A stretch of DNA of 64,000 bases, taken from Nitrosomonadales bacterium (lineage in GTDB: Bacteria; Pseudomonadota; Gammaproteobacteria; Burkholderiales; Gallionellaceae). Position numbers and translations under genes: made by a program. Where the stretch lies: contig JADJWO010000001.1 of NCBI GenBank assembly GCA_016716325.1, positions 620,001-684,000 on the forward strand, read 5' to 3'. Below, one piece after another: positions 37,151 to 44,100 of the stretch (position 1 is the first letter of the stretch; each line of letters begins with the position of its first letter). Under the pieces are notes generated by a model. It ran no database searches. It worked only from the letters and a program-made list of their open reading frames with translations, and was not told where the DNA came from.

Positions 37151-38104
37151 TTAATAATGCCTAACACGGATGGTGTTTTCTTGAGCAGCCTCACAACAAG
37201 GGGAGAGTGGAATATCGAAAAATTCACCATTGTCAGTTGAGCTTTCAACTCTGATATCTTTAAATTCAATTCTCATTGAACCAGAACCACACACGAATTC
37301 CATCGTAACCTGTTGGCCGGGAGTGAGCGTTGTAAAGTAGCTCTGGATTGTGCTTGATGGGGTGTTATCCGCAGTTGGCCATGGTTCAGGGCGATATACA
37401 TATCTTGTTGCGCCAGTTTCGTTCACAAAAGTGTAAATCGCGCCTTTTTGCCCGCCATGGCCGTGAGGGCAGAGTCTGTTATATCCGACAAGACCTGCAT
37501 CTCGTATTTGTGCGCAAGTCCGAAGGCAAGCTTGTCTTTCAGTGAATATTGGTTGAGCTTGCGCATTGCAAGCATCGGCAGCGGCACGTTCTGCATTACA
37601 GGCCTCTCGGTAAGTTTCCGAACATTGGGACTGACAACTGTTTAGATGTGCATCTGCTTCATCTAGGCATAAGCGCTTTTCCTGACGAGCATTCTTCTTG
37701 CAGTCGCGTTTATCCTGTCTGGCATTTTTTTTGCAGTCCCTTTTTGCTTGGCCAGTCAAATCTCTGCATTCGTCTATCGCTTCGCTTTTATCCTCTTTGC
37801 AAGCACGTGCTTCCATCTTCTTGGTGTCTTTGCATTCATTTCTTTCCGCATCAAATGCAGATTTACAATTCGAATTGCATCTGTTGTACATGCCAAGGGC
37901 AGTTGATCTGCAAGTTGCCAATCGGTCTCGGGTGCCATAGTAATCGCAGCTCAAAGCATCAAGACTGCTTTGAGCTGTAGTTTCGCAGTTGCTTGTGCAT
38001 ACATCGTACTGCTCCAGAACTGCATCATAGTGGTCAGCATAAACATACGAGTGGCAACAGAAAGTAAGAAAACATGCAGATAAAAACAAAGATATGGTTT
38101 TCAT
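37151..38104 (-). CDS. Cysteine-rich secreted protein with CX3C motifs (unknown)
   Basis: 317 residues; no family recognised. A signal peptide (about 1-23) is followed by a helical, Lys/Glu-rich region (about 30-200) with 22 cysteines in the mature chain. These include four CX3C motifs: CTSNC (36-40), CNSNC (76-80), CQSQC (157-161) and CLRTC (193-197). Residues 121-146 contain a tandem near-repeat (KRDCKKNARQ, then DKRDCKKNAR). The C-terminal 110 residues look beta-rich and end with a CC pair (SPCCEAA). The CX3C spacing suggests disulfide-linked helical hairpins. Composition is AT-richer than the core genes and the DNA is flanked by pntB and IS4 remnants. Confidence 0.6.
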   Translation of the reverse strand: MKTISLFLSACFLTFCCHSYVYADHYDAVLEQYDVCTSNCETTAQSSLDALSCDYYGTRDRLATCRSTALGMYNRCNSNCKSAFDAERNECKDTKKMEARACKEDKSEAIDECRDLTGQAKRDCKKNARQDKRDCKKNARQEKRLCLDEADAHLNSCQSQCSETYREACNAERAAADACNAQAQPIFTERQACLRTCAQIRDAGLVGYNRLCPHGHGGQKGAIYTFVNETGATRYVYRPEPWPTADNTPSSTIQSYFTTLTPGQQVTMEFVCGSGSMRIEFKDIRVESSTDNGEFFDIPLSPCCEAAQENTIRVRHY

Positions 38105-38301
38105 TGGGATTCCCTAAAAAAATTTTAAACTTCCCGATTCCATCGGATTGAATTACCGAAGGATAGGGGCACACTTCTTTATTGGGTAATGCACCTTCTT
38201 TCAATTCATCGTGTCTGCTATCTCTAATGACATCTACTAGGATAGGTGGACGAAAGCATTAAATCATATTCACGACATCCGCCATATATATCGAAATATC
38301 T

Positions 38302-38592
38302 ATGCAATTCGGTCTAGTCTCATGCCTATATTTCGGCTTGATCAGGTTGGCGCGGGCATCTGCCGGGCGACAGGCGCTTGCCAGGGCACTCAGTTTCAAG
38401 GGCTCGCTGCAACTGTTGCTCGCGTTCCAGCAGCAACTACGTTGGACCGGAAGGAAATCGGTTACCCTGATGAGCGCGCATCTGTTGGGCGCTATCGGCC
38501 TGATGGTGTTGCCGATCCGGCCCGGACGAGTCGAACCCGTCGAGTACAGAGTGTTGCACCACCCCGAAACCTCTAGTTATGGGTGGCACTGA
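38302..38592 (+). pseudogene. IS4-type transposase C-terminal remnant
   Basis: One frame reads LIRLARASAGRQALARALSF then KGSLQLLLAFQQQLRW, LMSAHLLGAIG and LPIRPGRVEP, the pattern of the C-terminal end of IS4-family transposases. After RVEP the expected basic tail continues only in another frame (VQSVAPPRNL), so there is a frameshift as well as loss of the 5' part. No terminal inverted repeats were identified. The 200 bases before it (38105-38301) are AT-rich and show no gene. Confidence 0.68.
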
Positions 38593-38742
38593 TTCGGGGA
38601 GGTTTACACCGACATCCCATTCATTCGTGCCCCACACCCTCAATATCTATTTTTCCCTGCCCCCAACCCGCTCCATAACACGGGATAAAGGGTCAGCATC
38701 GCAATAGTTCCTGCACTTTATAAACCAATGCTCCTCACCCGC

Positions 38743-39162
38743 TCACAAAAATTTCTTCACTCCCGCCTTCTTCGCCGCCTTCTGCAAATCCTCGTCAAGC
38801 GTAGCCAGCGGCAAACCCAACCTCAATGACAACTCCAGATAGGAAGCATCGTAAGCGGACAGTTTGTAGCGCCGCGCCAGTTGCAGGGTGTGGGACAGGG
38901 CATGCGCAAACGTGGCTGCATCCACTTCGATGTCCACGCCTTCCAGCATTTCAAGGAATGCCTCGCTGCGCGCTTCGGTCACCCAGCCTTTTGCTTCCGC
39001 CTTGGCAATGACGTTCGCCACTTCCAGACCCCAGGTCGCAGGCACGATGGCGATGGTGCTTTTCATCGCGTCCAGCACTTTTCCGGCATAGGCGAGTTCC
39101 TGCGGTTTTCCGTCTCCGAAGAACCAGCGCATGGTTACCGAGTTGTCGAGGACGAAATTCAC
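38743..39162 (-). CDS. PIN-domain toxin (VapC-like)
   Basis: 139 residues. The PIN fold acidic residues are visible in FVLDNSVTMRWFF (first Asp), in the central LEVANVIAKAE (Glu), and in KLSAYDASYLELSL and LATLDEDL (Asp residues). Such toxins are Mg-dependent ribonucleases. The start is GTG at 39162, overlapping the antitoxin stop as GTGA with GGAAGGG upstream, which indicates tight translational coupling. An assignment to VapC rather than another PIN toxin rests on the paired antitoxin. Confidence 0.85.
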   Translation of the reverse strand: MNFVLDNSVTMRWFFGDGKPQELAYAGKVLDAMKSTIAIVPATWGLEVANVIAKAEAKGWVTEARSEAFLEMLEGVDIEVDAATFAHALSHTLQLARRYKLSAYDASYLELSLRLGLPLATLDEDLQKAAKKAGVKKFL

Positions 39163-39401
39163 GCGCGCCCTTCCTCGATGAGTTCCTTGATGTTCACGCC
39201 GCGCACCGGGTCAGATCGCATGAATGCCTTGAGCCTTTCCGCCGCCGCAACCTTGTCTTTTTCTTTCGCCCCCAAGCTGGGCACCAAGTCGGCAACCGCC
39301 TCCCCGCGATTGGTGATGGTGAAACTCTTGCCGCTTTTCACCTGCCTCAGCAATTCCGGCAGCTTGGTTTTCGCCTCGTAAGAACCGATCTCGATTTTCA
39401 T
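39159..39401 (-). CDS. Phd/YefM-type antitoxin
   Basis: 80 residues: MKIEIGSYEAKTKLPELLRQ, then VKSGKSFTITNRGEAVADLV, the Phd/YefM DNA-binding N-domain. The disordered C-terminal tail (PVRGVNIKELIEEGRA) would neutralise the PIN toxin. TGAGGGAATGAC precedes the ATG. It is first in the pair, as expected for self-regulation by the antitoxin. Confidence 0.88.
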   Translation of the reverse strand: MKIEIGSYEAKTKLPELLRQVKSGKSFTITNRGEAVADLVPSLGAKEKDKVAAAERLKAFMRSDPVRGVNIKELIEEGRA

Positions 39402-39414
39402 GTCATTCCCTCAA

Positions 39415-39430
39415 TACACGTTCACGTGTA
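39415..39430 (-). promoter_or_regulatory. Candidate operator of the toxin-antitoxin pair
   Basis: TACACG (39415-39420) and CGTGTA (39425-39430) form an inverted repeat about 14 bases upstream of the antitoxin ATG, where an autoregulatory operator is expected. Two TAGACCAG direct repeats (39429-39436 and 39441-39448) lie beside it. Confidence 0.5.
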
Positions 39431-39471
39431 GACCAGCATATAGACCAGTCCGTTAAAAATCAAGTTCGCCT

Positions 39472-39596
39472 TGAAAAACGTAGCGCGAGATGGCAGAACA
39501 AGGCGCGAGATGGCGAAAAAGCGGAATTTACACAGAAGTAAATGAGCATTTTGAGCCATTGAGCAACGCGGTTATGTCGAGCGCAGTAGTTTTTCA
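39472..39596. repeat. MITE-like intergenic element, copy 3 (abutting the fadB-like stop)
   Basis: 125 bases bounded by TGAAAAAC (39472-39479) and GTTTTTCA (39589-39596), with weaker pairing continuing inward. Inside are two direct copies of GCGCGAGATGGC (39483-39494 and 39503-39514) and a perfect 6-bp hairpin ATTTAC/GTAAAT (39526-39531, 39538-39543). The right end touches the stop codon of the fadB-like gene. Its reverse complement aligns block by block with the element at 27.90-28.05 kb. Confidence 0.75.
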
Positions 39597-42227
39597 TTAG
39601 TTCCGCAACGGCTTGCCGTTCTTCAACATGTGTTCAATACGTGCTTGAGTTTTCTCCGTAGCGAGCAGTTCCATGAAGTTCCTGCGCTCCAGATCAAGCA
39701 GCCATTGCTCGTCCACCATACTGCCCGCATCCACATCGCCGCCGCATAGCGTGTCCGCGACGCGGCAGCCGATGTTGTAGTCGTGTTCGGAGATGAAGCC
39801 GCCTTCCAGCATGTTGACCATCGCGGCCTTGAGGGTGGCGATGCCGGTGCGTCCCGCCACGGCGATCTGGCGCGGGTGCAGCGGCGGGCGGTAGGCGGTG
39901 GCGTTGAGCGCCTTGGCTTCTTCCTTGGCGATGTGCAGCAGTTCGAATCTGTTCATCACGATGCGGTCCGACTGCCGCAGGTAGCCCATCTCGCGTGCCA
40001 GTTCGGCGCTCTTGGCGACTTCGCCCATGGCGATCTGCTGGAAGTAGCGGCGCACGAAGGGGAAGATGTCCACGCGGTTGTCGTTGGCGAAGCGTTGCGC
40101 TTCCTGCGCGGCGCGTTGCGCCATCTCCTTGCAGCCGCCACCGGCGGGCAGCACGCCGACGCCGACCTCGACCAGTCCGATGTAACTCTCCAGTGTGGCG
40201 ACGATGCGTGAACAGTGGATGGAGAATTCGCAGCCTCCGCCAAGCGCGAGGCCGTCCACCGCCGCGATGGTGGGAATCTGCGCATATTTCAAACGCATCG
40301 ATGTCTGCTGGAACTTGGCAACGACTTCTTCCACCTTGGGCACGTTGCCGGTGGCGGCATTGAACAGCTCGCCCATGCCGCCGCCGCCCGCTGCGGTGTA
40401 TTTGACGCGGTTCACCGCGCCCTTGAGTTTGCCGAACAGGCCGGTGTCCGGCGTCTCCTGCACGCCCTGCATCAGTTGCAGCAGGTTGGCCCCGACGGAA
40501 AACGGCGGCTCGGTCTGCCACAGGATGAGCGCAGAGAAATGCTGCTCGGCCTCGTCCACCGCGCGCAACACGCCGTCCAGCACTTCGTTGCTGACGGTGT
40601 GCATCTTGGTCTTGAAGTTGAGGATGGCGATGTCGTCACCGGTGTGCCACATACGCACGTCGTCGGTCTCGAACACGGTCTCGCCGTAGTGCCGCTCTTC
40701 ACCGAGCAGGTGGTCGGGGAACAACTGCCGGCGGTACACCGCCAGTTGTGAGCGCTGATGATAGCTGCCCGTACCGGGCGAATACGCGCCCAGCGCGGTG
40801 TGCACCGCAGTGCGCGTCGAGTCGCTGGCCCAGTGCGGCATGGGCGTGTCGGACATGGTTTTGCCTGCGGCGATGTCCTCGTTGATCCACCCTGCGACTT
40901 GCTGCCATCCCGCCGCCTGCCAGATCTCGAACGGCCCGGCATCCCAGCCGAAACCCCAGCGCACTGCGAAGTCGAGGTCGCGCGCGTTGTCGGCGATCAC
41001 GCCGAGATGCAGCGCGCAGTAATGGAACACGTCGCGGAACACCGCCCACAGGAACTGTGCCTGAGGATGGGCGCTGGCATGCAACCCGGCGAGCTTCTTC
41101 GCCCAGTCGCGCTCGCGCAATATCGCTTTCACGCCCTCGTCCACCTTGGCGTCGGACAGGCGGTACTGTTTAGTGTGCAGGTCGAGGACGTGGATCTCCT
41201 TGCCGATCTTCTGGTAGATGCCGCGTCTGGTCTTCTGCCCGAGCGCGCCCTGATCGACCAGATAGGCGAACCAGCCCGGCAGTTCGTAATGCTTGTGCCA
41301 CGGGTCGTCGGTGAGGTTCTTGCGCATGGTATCCACCACATGCGCGAACACGTCGAGTCCGACGATGTCCAGCGTGCGGAAGGTCGCGCTCCTGGGACGC
41401 CCCAGATAGCGCCCGGTCAGCGCGTCCACCAGGTCGAACCCAAGGTCGAACGCGGCCGCGTGGTGTTTGGTGGCGAGCATCGAGAACACGCCGATGCGGT
41501 TGGCGATGAAGTTGGGCGTGTCCTTGGCGCGCACCACGCCCTTGCCCAGCGTGGAGACGAGGAAGGCTTCCAGCTCGTCGAGCAGCGAAGCTTCGGTTGC
41601 GGCACACGGGATCAACTCGACCAGATGCATGTAGCGCGGCGGGTTGAAGAAGTGGATGCCGCAGAAGCGATGGCGCAACTGTTCGGGAAAGGCTTCGGCC
41701 AGTGTGTCGATGGAAAGCCCGGAGGTGTTGCTGGCGAAGATGGCGCGTTCGTTCACATAGGGCGCGACCTTGCGGTACAGGTCGGATTTCCAGTCGATGC
41801 GTTCGGCGATGGCCTCGATGACAAGGTCGCACTCGCGCAACCGCTCCAGATGTTGCTCGTAGTTGGCCGGCTGGATATAGCTCACGCGCGCCGGGGAAGA
41901 GATGGGCGCAGGATCGAGCTTCTTCAGGTTATCCAGCGCCTTGTTCACGTTGCCATTTAACGAAACCTCGCGCAGCGGAACCGCGTCCCTCTCTCCCGCA
42001 GGGATTGAGGATTGCCTTTCTCGTTCGCCTCCTCTCCCGCTTGCGGGAGAGGATTGAGGAGAGGACCTCGGAAGAGAGTCAGGAGAGAGGGCTGGGGCAC
42101 CCTCTTTCGCGGGCAGTTCGAACAGCAGCGTCTCGACATTGGCATTGACCAGGTGCGCGGCGATCTGCGCGCCCATCACGCCCGCGCCAAGTACGGCGAC
42201 CTTGCGGATCTGCAGTGTCTTTACCAT
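39597..42227 (-). CDS. fadB: 3-hydroxyacyl-CoA dehydrogenase/enoyl-CoA hydratase (FadB/FadN-like)
   Basis: 876 residues. The order is dehydrogenase first: NAD-binding VAVLGAGVMGAQIAAH (about 9-24), the 3HCDH core (NTSGLSIDTLAEAF, GIHFFNPPRYMHLVEL), then a C-terminal hydratase domain (DGLALGGGCEFSIH, VEVGVGVLPAGGGCKE). This order resembles FadN-type fusions rather than the E. coli FadB order. TTTGGAG precedes the ATG at 42227. Residues about 43-80 are an in-frame insert encoded by a palindromic CCTCTCCCGC/GCGGGAGAGG repeat, between KEG and NGNVNKALDNLKKLDPAP, which should be nearly adjacent. Confidence 0.9.
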   Translation of the reverse strand: MVKTLQIRKVAVLGAGVMGAQIAAHLVNANVETLLFELPAKEGAPALSPDSLPRSSPQSSPASGRGGERERQSSIPAGERDAVPLREVSLNGNVNKALDNLKKLDPAPISSPARVSYIQPANYEQHLERLRECDLVIEAIAERIDWKSDLYRKVAPYVNERAIFASNTSGLSIDTLAEAFPEQLRHRFCGIHFFNPPRYMHLVELIPCAATEASLLDELEAFLVSTLGKGVVRAKDTPNFIANRIGVFSMLATKHHAAAFDLGFDLVDALTGRYLGRPRSATFRTLDIVGLDVFAHVVDTMRKNLTDDPWHKHYELPGWFAYLVDQGALGQKTRRGIYQKIGKEIHVLDLHTKQYRLSDAKVDEGVKAILRERDWAKKLAGLHASAHPQAQFLWAVFRDVFHYCALHLGVIADNARDLDFAVRWGFGWDAGPFEIWQAAGWQQVAGWINEDIAAGKTMSDTPMPHWASDSTRTAVHTALGAYSPGTGSYHQRSQLAVYRRQLFPDHLLGEERHYGETVFETDDVRMWHTGDDIAILNFKTKMHTVSNEVLDGVLRAVDEAEQHFSALILWQTEPPFSVGANLLQLMQGVQETPDTGLFGKLKGAVNRVKYTAAGGGGMGELFNAATGNVPKVEEVVAKFQQTSMRLKYAQIPTIAAVDGLALGGGCEFSIHCSRIVATLESYIGLVEVGVGVLPAGGGCKEMAQRAAQEAQRFANDNRVDIFPFVRRYFQQIAMGEVAKSAELAREMGYLRQSDRIVMNRFELLHIAKEEAKALNATAYRPPLHPRQIAVAGRTGIATLKAAMVNMLEGGFISEHDYNIGCRVADTLCGGDVDAGSMVDEQWLLDLERRNFMELLATEKTQARIEHMLKNGKPLRN
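41988..42100. repeat. Palindromic repeat inside the fadB-like coding sequence
   Basis: Contains a perfect 10-bp inverted repeat with a TT loop (CCTCTCCCGC 42031-42040, GCGGGAGAGG 42043-42052), flanked by further CTCTCTCCCGC, GATTGAGG and GGAGAGAGGG pieces. The same motif class, normally intergenic, occurs at 50751-50785. The length keeps the fadB frame open. Confidence 0.72.
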
Positions 42228-42240
42228 GACATTCTCCAAA

Positions 42241-42270
42241 CAAAAAGGGAAGACTCTCGCCTTCCCTTTT
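42241..42270 (-). terminator. Terminator/attenuator between fadL and the fadB-like gene
   Basis: AAAAGGGAAG (42243-42252) pairs with CTTCCCTTTT (42261-42270). On the minus strand the hairpin is followed by a T-run into the fadB leader. Confidence 0.8.
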
Positions 42271-42280
42271 ACGCCGGGGC

Positions 42281-43600
42281 TTAGAACCCGTACGTATATT
42301 GCACGCTCAGGATATCTACACTGTTGCTGTAATTGCCGACCAGATTCCCCTTGCCGCCCGCAGCCTGCATATCCGCAATACTGGAATTGTTGACGAACAG
42401 GTGTGCATAGCCGAAGTCGATCGCGCTTTCCCTGCTCGGCTTGTATTGCCCGCCGAATGCCAGCCAGGTGCGATCGGAATCCGGAATGCGCGCGGTACGG
42501 AAGGCGTCGGATACCGGCGCCTGGTCATAGGCCAACCCGACACGCGCCGTCCATTGATCGTTGTAGTGATGATTCGCGCCGACCGACACGCGCCACGTAT
42601 CGCGCCAGTTCTCCGGGACCGTAAGCAGGTTCGTTCCGTTCGTGCGATCGATCTTCAACTGTTGAAGGACGCTCCAGCCGGTCCAGGTCGCGTCGGCCAT
42701 GATGTCCCACTTGCCGTTCAACCGGTGGAATGCGCTGGCCGAGAAGGAGTCCGGCATGTCGATCGCCAGGGAAACGTTCCCATCCGGAATGCCTGCGGCA
42801 AGCAGTGCCGGCCGATTGGTAAAGGTGACCGTGCCGGCCAGGTTGTATTTGATCTTTGAACGGTAAGCCAGGCCTATGCGGGTATCGGGATTCGGGTTGA
42901 ACAGCATACCGAGGTTATATCCCCAGGCACTGTCGGTTCCCTTGATAAGGCTTTGCCCCTCCACGCCTGCGCCACCGATTGCGCCAAGCAGCGGAGCGCC
43001 TCCGGCTACGAACGCGGCCGCACTGTAGTTCACGGCGGCACTCAAATCCCCTTTGATCTGCTGATAATTCAATCCCGCACCGACGCTGAAGCTATCGTTG
43101 ACCTGATAGGAGATCGAAGGATTGAGATTGATGGTCTCGAGCTTGGATTTGACCGCCTGAAAGCGCCCCATCCAGGTCGCGTCATAATTGGTCTGCAATC
43201 CGAACGGTACATTGACGCCCAGCCCGAAGCTCATCTGCGGATTCACTTCCATCGCGAAGTAGGCGTTCGGCACCAGTGCCCAATCACCCGCGTCGCCCCC
43301 CGCCCCGCCCAGGGTCGTCTGCAACAAGGCGGTAGTGGAAGCAGTGTTCGTGAATTTCGCCGAAGGACGGATCGCATGTGCCGCCACCACGATCTGCTTG
43401 CCGTCCAGGCGCGACATGCCGGCCGGGTTGAAGAAGATCGTCGAGGCATCCTCGGCACTCGCCGCGCCACCCGCAAATGCGTTGCCCATTCCGCTGGCGC
43501 TCTGCTCTATCAGCGCAAAGCCGGATGCAGCAGCACTTCCCGACATCGCCAACAATGCACTTGCCACCGACCAACCGATTACCGTTTGCTTGAACGCCAT
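42281..43600 (-). CDS. fadL: FadL/TodX-family outer-membrane long-chain fatty acid transporter
   Basis: 439 residues, 14-strand beta barrel. Signal peptide to about residue 25 (...SGSAAA), then SGFALIEQSASGMGNAFAGG, which carries the NPA-containing hatch region (TIFFNPAGMSRL) diagnostic of FadL. It ends VDILSVQYTYGF with a C-terminal Phe. AGGGAGAAACGG precedes the ATG. It imports hydrophobic compounds, probably long-chain fatty acids given the adjacent fad genes. Confidence 0.93.
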   Translation of the reverse strand: MAFKQTVIGWSVASALLAMSGSAAASGFALIEQSASGMGNAFAGGAASAEDASTIFFNPAGMSRLDGKQIVVAAHAIRPSAKFTNTASTTALLQTTLGGAGGDAGDWALVPNAYFAMEVNPQMSFGLGVNVPFGLQTNYDATWMGRFQAVKSKLETINLNPSISYQVNDSFSVGAGLNYQQIKGDLSAAVNYSAAAFVAGGAPLLGAIGGAGVEGQSLIKGTDSAWGYNLGMLFNPNPDTRIGLAYRSKIKYNLAGTVTFTNRPALLAAGIPDGNVSLAIDMPDSFSASAFHRLNGKWDIMADATWTGWSVLQQLKIDRTNGTNLLTVPENWRDTWRVSVGANHHYNDQWTARVGLAYDQAPVSDAFRTARIPDSDRTWLAFGGQYKPSRESAIDFGYAHLFVNNSSIADMQAAGGKGNLVGNYSNSVDILSVQYTYGF

Positions 43601-43690
43601 GACCGTTTCTCCCTTGTTATTTTTCGAAAAAAACCACCACAAACACACTTGCAAGATACCCGACTACAACTCCGTCGCGCGATGATGCAC

Positions 43691-44098
43691 CTAATCCTCC
43701 GGAGGGACAACCCGCGGCTTGCGGTCATCGTTAACCGCCACATAGGTCAGCGTCGCCTCGGTCACCTTCACGCAGGTCGGCTTTTCCGGATTGCGCTGGG
43801 CATAGACCTCGACGTTCACGGTGATCGATGTGCGCCCGACCTTGACGATGTGCGTATAGAAACTCACCACGTCGCCCATGAACAGCGGTTGCTTGAAGAT
43901 GAAGGAATTGACCGCCACCGTCGCCACCCTGCCGCGCGCGCGGTGCAACGCGGGGATGCTGCCGGCCACGTCCACCTGCGCCATGATCCAGCCGCCGAAC
44001 ACGTCACCGGTATAGCTGCAATCGGAAGGCATCGCCACCATGCGCAGGGTCGGTTCGTGTTGCGGCAACGTGGTGGTCGCGTGCTGATTCTCGTCCAT
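43691..44098 (-). CDS. Acyl-CoA thioesterase (hotdog fold, YciA/BFIT type)
   Basis: 135 residues with MPSDCSYTGDVFGGWIMAQVD, NSFIFKQPLFMGDVVSFYT and VKVTEATLTYVAVN, the pattern of YciA/acyl-CoA hydrolase hotdog enzymes (Asp in GDVFGG as the catalytic acid). It hydrolyses acyl-CoA and may relieve CoA sequestration during beta-oxidation. It begins 2 bases downstream of the fadD stop, so it is operonic. A longer reading in the same frame upstream is the fadD shadow. Confidence 0.9.
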   Translation of the reverse strand: MDENQHATTTLPQHEPTLRMVAMPSDCSYTGDVFGGWIMAQVDVAGSIPALHRARGRVATVAVNSFIFKQPLFMGDVVSFYTHIVKVGRTSITVNVEVYAQRNPEKPTCVKVTEATLTYVAVNDDRKPRVVPPED

Positions 44099-44100
44099 GG

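Noticed and set aside
37151..38104. Cysteine-rich protein as a known metallothionein or toxin
   Set aside because: Length, signal peptide and CX3C helical layout do not match metallothioneins, and no toxin or immunity partner is seen.
35171..38228. 12-base inverted repeat ATTAGAGATAGC / GCTATCTCTAAT flanking the disturbed 35-38 kb stretch
   Set aside because: One 12-base match among thousands of possible pairs is expected by chance; flanking bases do not extend it.
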